A DNA stretch of 64,000 bases from the NCBI RefSeq assembly GCF_050948215.1, contig NC_135157.1, positions 4,526,001 to 4,590,000 on the forward strand, given 5' to 3'. A program made the translations under genes and the position numbers. The notes beneath the pieces are model-generated. The model saw nothing but the letters and a program-made list of their open reading frames with translations. It did not search any database and was not told the DNA's origin. Source of the DNA: Halictus rubicundus. Lineage: Eukaryota > Arthropoda > Insecta > Hymenoptera > Halictidae. This document shows, one piece after another, positions 24,781-35,220 of the stretch. The stretch's first letter is position 1. Every line of letters starts with the position of its first letter.

Positions 24781-25650
24781 GGTACCTCTACAGTAACTGG
24801 GTTCCTTATTCGACTTCACTATAAAATATGGACTGCGATGGTATCATTAAGTATAAGTATCATATCACATTAAGAGGCCGTACACAAATGGAAAAATTGT
24901 CTATATTGCGTGAAAAATTTCGTTGAAATATACTGAAAGGGGGAAAAACTTTCAATTATCCATTTTTATGTTTGTACTTTGTAAAAGATTGCAGGGTAAT
25001 TTTCATCCTATCACACGTGCTTCCAGTTGAATCTGATCGTCGGTTTGAAATCTATTAGCTTTCAGAAAATTGAAACATAAATGTTATTACACTGTGGTAT
25101 GTAGGTTATCTAACTGCTCCGCACTTGTAACGTGTTACTCGGGTTGGAAAAAATTCAATGGATACTTAGTTGGTAACTACTGGTGTCAGATAACCCATTA
25201 AGGCACATATGGAAACATTAGGACGCGAATTTCTAGGCCATCTACTTTATACGGCTATACAATAAAGAACGTATGATTACTGTTATCACGATGTTATTAG
25301 ATAAATATCCATGACACGGATTCTGTTAATGCTGGAGGCATCTGTGTGTCGTCCATCATCAATTTATTTGTCAATAGATGTTACATTCGTTTAATGAAAT
25401 GACGTTGAAAAATTCTATTTTTAGTAAATTAAGTGAATCGTGTCACGGAAGGATGTCAAAGTCGAACTTGTATTGTTAAGCAAGCTATTATAGCCTCACA
25501 GAAGAACAAAATAATGTCATAATTAGCGACGTTATTGTCACAGAAGATACACAAATAAAGATATTTTGAACAATTTTTTTATCGCGTTATACGGAAGTCT
25601 ACTGTACTTATTCTTATATGAAACGCATAAAATCAACAGTCTACACATAA
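24781..25650. other. AT-rich spacer, no gene seen
   Basis: Only short open frames, and no repeat or RNA gene recognised. Confidence 0.45.
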
Positions 25651-25915
25651 TCCTGTTTTGTGTTTGCGGAAACACGTATACCAATCAAAGACCTGAAAGA
25701 ATAATGTAACTCTACATATCACAAGTGCATGAACTGTACAATCCTGTGTTCTGCTTCCTGAAACGCGTACAAATTAACAAGAATAAAATAACTCAACGAG
25801 GATTTGAAAGAGTAATACATATAACTCAACATAGACTAAACATCCGAAGGAATACAGACAGCTACAAACTTTGATGCGACGAATAATCCTGTTTTGTGTT
25901 TTCAGAAACCCGTGC
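25651..25915. repeat. Three degenerate copies of a 30-bp motif
   Basis: AATCCTGTTTTGTGTTTGCG, AATCCTGTGTTCTGCTTCCT and AATCCTGTTTTGTGTTTTCA, each followed by GAAAC(A/G/C)CGT, occur at about 25651, 25740 and 25884. A similar TTCAGAAACCCGT motif recurs twice near 53191-53270. Confidence 0.6.
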
Positions 25916-28284
25916 TTCAAGCAACAAGGATAACAAACTGGACGAGGGCCTCGCAAGTTAAAAGTGCAGGGACCTGCAAGGTTCTCCCGCAATAGGAGTA
26001 AGCCTCTGGGAAAATAAGAAGGCAGAAGGGAATCGGTAGAAACACAGGACCGGTGGATCGAATAATTTGCGATTACGGTCGCGGTAGCGTGTAACCGGGT
26101 TCGTGAAAACGCGAGGAACGGCATAGCAGGGACGTGTGTCCGAAAGAGTGGCCGACGTTGCCCACTGGTCGAAAGTCCGGCCGTAACGTACCGCGAAACA
26201 CGTGTTTACCGGCATTTTATTGTTGTAACACGGCGAGTCGGTGAATATGCAAATGCAGGAGAAGAAGAGGAAGAGATCGGTGAGAGGCGTTCCCAAGTCC
26301 TGGGTCTCTCTACCGGGGCGAGATCCTCGGTTTTATTTCGGCGCCTGCTGGCGTTTCCTGATTCTCGTTCCCGCGGGACATTCCCCGTCCAGCATCATCC
26401 TTCCCTTCGATGGCCCAAGCTGTCACTTACCCGGCCGTTCCGCTGACCTTACGATTATTATTTTCCGTCGTTCACGCTCTCTCACGGTTTTATAGCGGCG
26501 GAACGCTAGAGCACAAGTAATGAGGGCCATTAAAGCGGGACTCGCGTTTCGTCGTGCACGCGCGACCGATTGTTGGTCTCCATTTTTCCACGGGCGATGC
26601 TTCACGCGCATCGTTTATGGCGATAATTCATTCGTAAAAAGGCTTTAACGATCGGGACAGCGACCGCGCGGGGCTGCGGCCACGCTCGGGCACGCGTTAT
26701 TAAATAATTTCACCGTGAAACCGGGCCCGTTGTATTTTCTCCGGAGTCCGAGGGGTTCGGGCTGTTAATCTCACCTCTTAATGTCGTTTCCGTTGATGGT
26801 AATTGACTTCGCAGGTGTCCTATATCCCCCGGTCTCTCCTCCTCGTGCGTCGTATTTCTGCATCGGATTGCTCGTTGAAACCGAGCCGCTTTTCTGCCGG
26901 GTATTTAGCGCCGGATGACCAATCTGGTTTCTTCGGTGAGATTCGCCTGTCCGTTTTGTCTCTTTTCCCGCGCCAAATGATCCGCTTGAAGATGTACCGC
27001 AGGATATCGCGAGGAGATCAACGATCGCCGATCGATTAATAGACGACGTGTTACCGACGGTTCTTCGCGTTTCTTTGGGTCTCGATTTAGAAAATCGGAT
27101 TGGACGGAATCGATCAGCTACGTGTCAGGGTTAGGATGGATTTACACCGATCGGCTTACACGCTTAGAGCCAGCTGTGATGGAATTTATAGTGGAATGTA
27201 AAGTAAATTAGTATTGACTTCTATTTATGATGCAGCAATGCTGTTCTCTTACGGGAGTTCACCACTTTGACTATCAATGTGATATGTTTTCGTGAATTTT
27301 TTGGGGGATAATTAACAAGTGAAAAATTCTGGATTTTCACAGTGATATTAACGTAACACTTAACTGTATTTTCCATTTTCTTCACAACCAAAATATTAAA
27401 AAATGGTACGGTTATTCCGTGTTTTTGAAACGGTCTTTTATCGGTACATCGATAGACGGTTGCCATTGGTGACAAAAATTGAAACGCCTGCAATGAAACA
27501 TTGTTTTGTTATTCTGAAACTAGAAGGTAGTAGGTAAAAGCTAGAGTAGAATTTTTAAAAAATTCAAACATTCGTAGATATGGTAGCTGCATGAATCGAA
27601 AGATTGTTTTTTACATTGAAAAGTGAACATTAATCATTTATGACTCAAAAAGTATTTGAGATATCGAGAAAATCTTACGCTATATTTTAGGGTACTGTAT
27701 GCATAATATTCGTTTAAAATTTGAAGCAAATCGGTCACACGAGAAATTTTGTTACGTAAGGAATGCGACCATAGTAATCTGGATTCTCGCGAGGAACGAT
27801 TTTCGTTGAAGATGTGCTTACTCCTATCACGTCCGTCGCATCTGAATATATTTCCTTCGTATAAAATCATAGTCGCACCGTATCATCATTGCAAGCTGTT
27901 TCTGAACACGCAAAAATGCGGACGCGTGGTGCAGCCCTCGCCGCGATCTGAAATTTCAGGTTCCTCCGGTTACGCAGCCGCGCAACGTGCAATCTCGTCC
28001 GTGAAATTAGGTAAGCAAATTATGAACAATTAATACCAGCCAACACAACGAACACTGTTATAAAGAGCGTGCCTCCGGACCGACGGGAATAAAATATGTA
28101 AAGTTCGGCTACCGGTAATTCGATCCTCGCATGGCTGACTCGAAAGGGTTCGGATCGATACGTATCGCATCGCTGAGGGCATCATTGCTCGAATAATGAT
28201 CCTCCTGTTATGTGTATTATTTGAAGAGGTATTCTGCCGAAACGGGAAACAATGTAATAAGGTAATTGCGTGTACACACGCATC
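25916..28284. other. CpG-rich island with AT-rich patch, no gene seen
   Basis: 25916-27170 is CpG-rich with frames up to 116 codons on overlapping strands. 27170-27740 is AT-rich. 27740-28284 is mixed. TGGAATGTAAAG at 27193 resembles the start of miR-1 but lacks a hairpin. Confidence 0.4.
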
Positions 28285-28960
28285 TAAAAAAAAACTACGA
28301 CCATACAAAATGATTATAATGATATTCTGCTGTGTCTATAGAAATTCTTCATCGAGAGCATTACTTCCTTTGTAAATCGATAAAGACTGAGGATTGTATA
28401 GAGATTTTCCATGCAGTGATAAGGTAAGTTATTAAATTATTTAAATTAATATAATTTTCTGGCAACCTCGACAACATCCTACATTAAATTTCATTCATTA
28501 ATAAAAAAAATTGTCTTCCTTCAACCATAGCTCTGATGCAATTGTTAATTTGTTTCTAGAAGGGGTAAATCATTTGCATTTAATCGTAATTTCTATTTAA
28601 AAAGATACGGCCGTACAAAAATAATTATAATGATATTGAAAAAGTGTCCACATCCTACTGTAGGTATACATGAGTATGGTAGAATATACCAAAATATACT
28701 AGAATATAGTAGAATATACTAGAATATACTAGACTATACTATAATATATTAGAATATACTAGGATATGCTAAAATACTGTGCTGTGAAAATTGAAGTCAG
28801 TGAGAAGGTAACAATATAGGCTTATTTACATGAAAATAATTTTACAGCATTTGTCAATTTTCAATCATATGACAAGAAGGAATGTTGTTTTCTTTCAACC
28901 ATCGCAACGGTCTGGCGCAACTGTCAGTTTGTTTCTAGAATGAGCAAACGATGTACTTCC
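28285..28960. repeat. Diverged tandem duplication of about 310 bp
   Basis: Anchor CATACAAAATGATTATAATG (28302) recurs as CGTACAAAAATAATTATAAT (28612), period 310. Anchor TTCAACCATAGCT...GTTTCTAGAA (to 28561) recurs as TTCAACCATCGCA...GTTTCTAGAA (to 28940), period 379. The extra 69 bp in the second unit is the minisatellite at 28676-28770. Confidence 0.75.
28676..28770. repeat. TAGAATATAC minisatellite
   Basis: About nine imperfect units of TAGAATATAC, the reverse complement of the motif that builds the array at 5887-6440. It lies inside the second unit of the 310-bp duplication. Confidence 0.85.
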
Positions 28961-30220
28961 GTTCACAATGGTTTATTATTCATCACACATTGTAGTTAAG
29001 TCTAGGCTCGAGTATAATCGCGCGAAAGAAGTTGCTAATAAAGTAGAACATTATAGTGTTTTTAATGATACGTTAGCGTCAAGGAACTAACTCTCGAGCC
29101 GCGTAAAAAGTTAGCGACATGTAGGATTTGAAAGGAACTTAAACCGTGGCTATTATCGGTTGGTGTATGTAACATTAGTTACACTGATTCGATAGTATCG
29201 AGTCGAAACAACGGTTCTATCCGTTCTATGGCACTGCTTTTTTGTATTGCCGTGTTCATACGGGTCTGTAATTGCGGATGTGGGTAATCAGTGGAAATCG
29301 ATTAAATGAGGACAAGTGGCAAATATATCGTATTTAGAGTGCGGAAGTTCAGAAGTTTCAACGCAAATACATTTGTAAAAGAATCTAATACAATTGGAGT
29401 TTATGCTTAAATTAATTAGTATATCGCAAGACACAAGCATTAGGAAAATGTATTTTGCCTATTAAAGAATTTGTTATGAATAGGAATGAAATACAAGTCA
29501 TTCTTCTTTGTTCCTCAAGGAAACCATTTTGTTATGTTTCACGAATTTTGAAACGGTATTAATACATACGCATTCGCAGTTTAATAGTGAAACATCGAAA
29601 AATTCTCCTAAATAATTCAAATGTATTCTCATTCAATATACAGGGTGTCCCAAAAATGTATTTTCTTGAAAGGGGTAATTTCCGAGATTATTTGTAAAAT
29701 CGATTTTCGTGTAAAATCGACTTCAAACGGAAACTACAACGACCTAAGTAAATAAAAATGTTACAATAATCTTAGACTACTGATTTATTAATACGATGAC
29801 TTATAACATTCTCATTCTGCTTACACCACAGCCCACCGCCATACCTATTAAAGTATTCTCGATACCATTTCAGACACAATAAAACCAAAGACCCCAACGG
29901 GGTTAAGACCATAACTGCCGTGTAATACGGAGGTTATCCATACTAAATTGCGCGCTAGTTATGCCATAAATATCGCAAAGCCGACTCAACTCTCTAACAA
30001 ACAGTGCCGTGCAGCTTCGATCGATAGCCCGTTACGCCATTAAACGACTCGGGACACCTAAGCTGGCTGGCGATATTGAATCAGTCGATCGTAGTCCTCG
30101 ATCATTTGTAGCCCGGTATCTCTCGCATTAATCTCTTATGGTCGCGACCGGGCGCATGCCACCGGTAATCGAATTGCCGGGTCGTTATCACCCGTTCGTT
30201 TGTCTAAAAACCCTTTAAAC
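28961..30220. other. AT-rich spacer with an orphan mariner end
   Basis: ACAGGGTGTCCCAAAAATGT at 29640-29659 is a typical mariner-like TIR, but no inverted partner was found within several hundred bases. No gene. 29990-30200 is slightly CpG-rich. Confidence 0.45.
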
Positions 30221-30300
30221 CAGCGTTTTTCAACCTTTTTCACCTGCGGACCGGCGAGTAAAGAAGATATATGTCGCGGACCAGCTGACGGCTAACAATA
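30221..30300. mobile_element. hAT end fragment (CAGCGTTTTTCAACC)
   Basis: CAGCGTTTTTCAACCTTTTT followed by TGCGGACCGG resembles the left end of widespread hAT elements that start CAGnGGTTCTCAACC. The right end was not found, so this is a truncated remnant. Confidence 0.6.
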
Positions 30301-31857
30301 AAAAATATTCTAGACAGTATCTCATTTATTAAAGTTAATGTTATAAAATTACGACTTATACTCATTCTAGTATGCACTGTCCTGCTCGTTCCGAAACAAT
30401 GTAGCACCCGAATTATTTAGCGACTGTTTACTTGAAAAACCATATCCGGTAGAACCTCGCTCGTTGCACTAAACGGGACCAACAATGCGTGCAAAGATTT
30501 AGGTTGTTCGACGACGCAGGTAACCAATCACCCGATCTGTTCTCCCACTTTCCCACTCCGTATTTCCCCCACGTAGCTACCACAATCCCCACCACAAATT
30601 TCAGTAGAAAGACTTCTATATATATGTCGCCGAGGTATGGCCGATAAATGTCGCGGAATATACTAAATGTTAACAATTTTGCCGAAAATAAAAATATGTT
30701 CTCGACTACCTGGACTGTCTTCCAAAATTTGCCGTTCTCGAATGTATTAATTACGTGGATGGAAACGTTCATCCCAACAAGCATGGAGACCGGAAGTCCG
30801 AAATAACAGTTATTTTTCAAATGCTTTTGACAAAAGTCATCGAATGAAAATTAATATTTAATTAAATGAATGTCAGGCATAAAAAATCTCAAGTGAAAAA
30901 TTCAACAATATATTGATAATGGTTATCTGCTGGTAACCAACAAAAATTCTGGTAATTTCTAACACTAGGTTTACGTGACTCGCCAGAATAAAGGGTTCTA
31001 ATATTTAAAGATTCATCCATTAGTAATTACTCAACAGATTAATTTCTTTCGTTACATATCACCAAAAAAAAAAAAAAAATGGCTAAAAATGTGAATAGAC
31101 ATATTCTTGTTAGTTTCATGAAGTAATATAAAATATCTATAAATGTATGAACATTAATAGCATAACTTTTGTCTGAAACTCTGATACATTTTGCTTTCCA
31201 ATTGTAATGTTTGATAGAAATCACGCACGAGGCAGAAACGTTCTGCGAACTCGTCGGTATTCCCCGGCCAAGTCTCCTTGTCTGAACACTGTTCAAAAAT
31301 ACTGTCGTCGTCCGGGAAGGTCAAAGGTATGCGGGGTCATAAAGCGGACGGGGGACCGCCACCCGCGTGCAGCGAATAATAATAATTAAAGCCGCTTAAT
31401 TACCGGCACGTTGCCGCGAAGGATTCGGACGGCCGATAATTCACCGGTGGCCGAAGAATCCCGGAGGGTTCGCGCGTCGTCCACGTTGCAGCGCGTGTGC
31501 GCCGCAACAGGGCGGATGGTTGTCGGTGTCGCGAGGGGGCAGAGATAGGCTGCAGAAGCACGAAGCAGTTAATATTGTCCTCGGAGGGCATATTTTACCA
31601 GAGATACGATCTTCGGGATGCCTCGCTAAAAGCTACACGTGTTTATCAGCGTAAGTCCCTTCCTCTCTATCCTCTTTCTCTTGGCCCTGATGTTCCTCCG
31701 CGAGTTCCTCCCTTTCCTCGGCGTTTCACCATCCTCTACCGCCTTCCCTTAGCATCTTCTACCGTTCCCGAAGAGCTTCGTTCGGACTAACGTTTCCGAC
31801 CCCCCCCCCCCCGTCTCTCCTTATCGAATCTGTATCTGAGAAAGCGGCCACGATCTC
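30301..31857. other. Repeat-derived and CpG-rich non-coding sequence
   Basis: TATGTCGCCGAGGTATGGCC and the following GATAAATGTCGCGGAAT near 30623-30660 recur in altered form at 32568-32603. A 130-codon minus-strand frame (30428-30820) runs through this repeat and is not recognisable as a protein. A pure A run lies near 31063-31078. 31200-31800 is CpG-rich. Confidence 0.4.
31800..31812. repeat. Poly-C tract
   Basis: Thirteen consecutive C residues between CpG-rich segments. Confidence 0.95.
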
Positions 31858-32370
31858 GTGTCGTCGAATTTGTAGTCGTGCGTTCGGGTCGCGCCACGCC
31901 ATCGATAGCCGCTTATTGCAGCGTCCACTGAAAGTAATAGAGCAACGGGGTCCCGTAGCCGAGGACTTGAAGAGCCCCTCTAGCTGATCGATGTCCCCTC
32001 GCTCTCGTTGCAATGGTTCCGCGAAAGATACTGATATATTTAAACTATTATAATTTCGTAAAAAAGCACACAATTTAAAGTCTCATATCCCCACCTTCGC
32101 AATTCGTCGTTGATTTTTCTTTTTGGGTCATTTTATGGAGCTCTGAACGAATAGTCTACTGCCAACTTTACAGTAATGTAAGATGCACGTTGTGTCGTCG
32201 AATTTGTAGTCGCACGTTCCGGTCGCGCCACGCCATGGCATCGATAGCCGCTTATGACAGCGCCCAGTGAAGGTAATAGTCACGGGGCCTCACGGTGAGG
32301 ACTTTGAGAGGACTTCTGCATTGATGAAGGTGGTCTAAAGCAATGTTCTTGAATCGATGTCCCGCGAAAA
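31858..32370. repeat. Pair of direct repeats of about 130-180 bp
   Basis: 31858-31995 and 32191-32370 share GTGTCGTCGAATTTGTAGTC, GGTCGCGCCACGCCAT, CATCGATAGCCGCTTAT, CAGCG and a GATCGATGTCCC/AATCGATGTCCC end, at a spacing of 333-334. The first unit is shorter at its right side. They may be two fragments of one unrecognised element. Confidence 0.75.
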
Positions 32371-33076
32371 AGTTCGCCCGAATCATGTATTCTTCGTCCA
32401 CGAGAAGGTAGCACACGAAATGGGAGTGAGGCAACGAGGGATCTGCGAGACCCCACTATTAAGGCTAGCATAGTAGGGATTATGGTTGCTAGTGGGATAG
32501 TGGGACATCGTTATCGCATCGCTCTATTCCGGTCACACTCGATAGGTTTGCAGTGATTTCTCTATTTATGTCGCCAAGGCCTGGATGATAAACGTCGCGG
32601 AATTATCCCCACTACCGCGGGGTATACCCCGCGTGAAGGGTCACGAAGCTCGATTGCTCGATAGCTAAATGTTTTTTTTTATTGCAATTAAGCAAATTTA
32701 AATTTAAACATTTTCAGTACCTTTATTTTAACTTATATTTGAGTATACAAAGGCTAATCGATAAGTAAGTTACAACATTCCTGTATCTTTTGTTTGGCCA
32801 GAGCAAGCACAAAAATTCCAAAAGAACAAATATTTTCGTAATACATTGCTTACCGAAAGCCTATTAATACGATTCTCAATGACTATTCGATATCAAAAAA
32901 GAACTTAAAAATCTCTTTTTAAGAAATAATCTTGAAAGAAACGATTAGATTACATTCCCAAGAATAGCTTATTAGTTCATGACCAAAATTACCATTGCTG
33001 TTGAATAATCTTTCAAGAAATTATCAGCTATGACACATAAGCAATTCCAAATCTGTGCAATAGCCATCGGCAAGCA
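32371..33076. other. Repeat-derived spacer with an 18-bp perfect palindrome
   Basis: CGCGGGGTATACCCCGCG at 32616-32633 is a perfect palindrome. Flanking words (CCACTACC before it, then GGTCACGAAGCTCGA) align with family B interior sequence at 40153-40200. 32670-33076 is AT-rich without features. Confidence 0.6.
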
Positions 33077-33299
33077 CAGTGACTCTCCATTTATCCGAAT
33101 CAGCATCGTCGGAGTGACGAATTCACTGAACTCGTAACTGAGCTCCTATTGAGCATGTACCGCTTATCCGAACTCATAACATTCGTATATAAAAATAGAT
33201 GAGTATTCCCAGTTATACGAACATCAGCTCGAATAGTCGAGGGAAAAGTTAGTAGTCTCTTAGTATCCGAACGAAATTCGAATAAATGGAGTGCCACTG
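33077..33299. mobile_element. pogo/Tc1-mariner-type MITE
   Basis: Left CAGTGACTCTCCATTTATCC and right GAATAAATGGAGTGCCACTG are inverted copies over about 24 bp. TA follows on the right (33300-33301), and the left flank is CA, a likely worn TA. It is 223 bp with no transposase. The CAGTG ends and TA target fit the pogo/Tigger branch. Confidence 0.82.
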
Positions 33300-33301
33300 T
33301 A

Positions 33302-34440
33302 ATCTGCTGAACAGAGCGTAGAGGTTAGACTAGAATTTGAAAGAGGAAAGAAACGATAGACAACTGTTGATTTGAACCCCCGCTCAAAACCCAATTTCCA
33401 GCGAAGCAGCCAACACCGGAGCTTCCGTGTAGTTGGAGATGGTGAAAATCAGATAGCCGGGTTAACGGAAGGGAATAAAAAGCTTGAAAAGACGACAGCA
33501 GCAGGTAGGTAGTACGAAGGGTGGCGTCGCCGGCAGATAAGCTCGCCCCCGCGCCGGAATAAGAAGTAACTGCAACTGGTGATCCTGGTTGGCGATTGCG
33601 AAACTTTTATTGGCACCTCGAGAAGCCGGCCGAAGAAGCCGAAGAAGTTGTCGGACGTACAGTCCAGCTCCCGTCTTCCTTTTCCCTCGTTCCGTGGAGC
33701 CAGCGCCATCAGAGGGGCGATCCTTGTTGCATTAATAACCGCCGTATCAACGGCTCATCTATGGAATCTCGCTAACGCAACGATGACGTACGGACCCGTT
33801 CCGGCTTACTGATGTCATTGCACGGCGCCGCCATAAGTTCCAGGCCTCGTTCCCGGTTTCTTTGCCACGGCGACCAAGGAGAATGCCAACCGATTACGCC
33901 CGCTGATATCGGAGCCGGTAGCGCGGGACCGAAAAGGGCCCACGAAGCATCGAAAGTATTTCGCCGCGCCGAGTACCAGAGAAATAATCCCCGGAGCCGG
34001 CCTCGCCACCTCCGGATTGCTCCTTATCGGCCTTTAACGGTTACCGTGCGATTTTTTGCGCTCCGACGATTTGTGGGCCTCGTTTGTAACCCGTGTCTTC
34101 GATGTCTCTCTGACACCGTGCCGGAATAAAAATGTGTCGGCGGTGGTTCGGGGCTTGCGCCGTCAAAGCAACCACTGGGTGCCATTTTTGGTACCTCCGC
34201 AAGTCGGTGTTTAAACTGTTTTGCTCATTCCGGAAGTTTTCCTTTATTTAGACTGATATTTCTGACGTACGTTTAACCTTTATCATTCGTTTACCAATTG
34301 TGCTAGTGTGCTCGTTTTATACAAGTGAGAACTCGTAATTATCTACACGTAGATTGTGTTACTGGAGATACGTAACTTGTTACTTTAATGTTTCTTTGTT
34401 TTTTCTACTTTCTTCGGATCAAATTAGAGTAAATATTTAG
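33302..34440. other. CpG-rich island, no gene seen
   Basis: 33360-34160 is CpG-rich with overlapping open frames (86 minus, 77 and 105 plus codons), none recognisable. 34160-34440 is AT-rich. Confidence 0.4.
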
Positions 34441-35220
34441 AGAGAGGTACTCCTCTCCGATTTTGATGAATTTAAACACGTTATGCAGCTACACATTTTG
34501 AACAACTTTTTCCTGTTCATATATAAGGCGGTCCCTTTTTTGTTTTCGAGATGTTCGAAAAAAACTATACTTAATTAGGTATAGTTGAATTGCCTAATTA
34601 GGCAATTATTTACAAAACGACACACACACCGATTGTACTGAAATTTTAATATGTTATAAACGATATTTTGAGCAACTTTTTCTCTTTTGCAATCATAGGG
34701 GGTTGCTTTTAGTTTTCGAGATATTTGCGAAAAACTATTGTTACTTCCGATTTGGATGAAATTTAAATATGTTATAAATTTCAATATTCTGAATAACATT
34801 CTCTCCCACCCTGCTGGGAGAGAGTCCCACACTACTCAGTTGCACAATTTAGATCGGATGTGTGTAAAGGCATTCCTCCTCCTCCTCTTAAAACAAAAGA
34901 AATGAAAAAGGGGGTAATTAGGAAGTAATTAGAACAAATAATAAAATATCTCACTCTCTTCTTGAAATTCAATGCAGTAGTAGCAACAATGTTTTGCGAA
35001 TATCTTAAAATCTAAAAGGGATCTATAACACATTTAAATTTCATCCAAATTGAAGGTAAGAATCGCTTGAAAAATTCAGTTTAGTAATAACAATACTTTT
35101 ATGAAAATATCTCGAAAACTGAAAGAAACACCTCGTATGTGAACAGGAAAAAGTTGTTAAAAATGTCGAAATCTATAATATATTTAAATTTCATCAAAAT
35201 CGGGGAGGAGTACCTCTTCG
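34441..35220. mobile_element. Foldback element with internally repeated arms (780 bp)
   Basis: The outer left end GAGGTACTCCTCTCCGATTT faces the right end AAATCGGGGAGGAGTACCTC. Pairing continues inward through AACAACTTTTTCCTGTTCAT facing ATGTGAACAGGAAAAAGTTG. Each arm is itself a tandem array of a unit of about 100-115 bp (GATGAAATTTAAATATGTTA ... GTTTTCGAGATATT): at 34458, 34640 and 34747 on the plus strand, and inverted at 34975-35060 and 35062-35220. There is no coding sequence. Confidence 0.82.

Noticed and set aside
27193..27215. TGGAATGTAAAG resembling the start of miR-1
   Set aside because: The match ends after 12 bases and no complementary star strand or hairpin is present upstream.
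30428..30820. 130-codon minus-strand frame with some hydrophobic stretches
   Set aside because: I considered a chemoreceptor-like fragment, but it runs through a dispersed repeat, has no recognisable motif, and one such frame is expected by chance in 64 kb.
33362..33386. GGGGGTTCAAATC on the minus strand resembling a tRNA T-loop/B box
   Set aside because: The T-stem does not pair and no A box or acceptor stem is found at the right distance.
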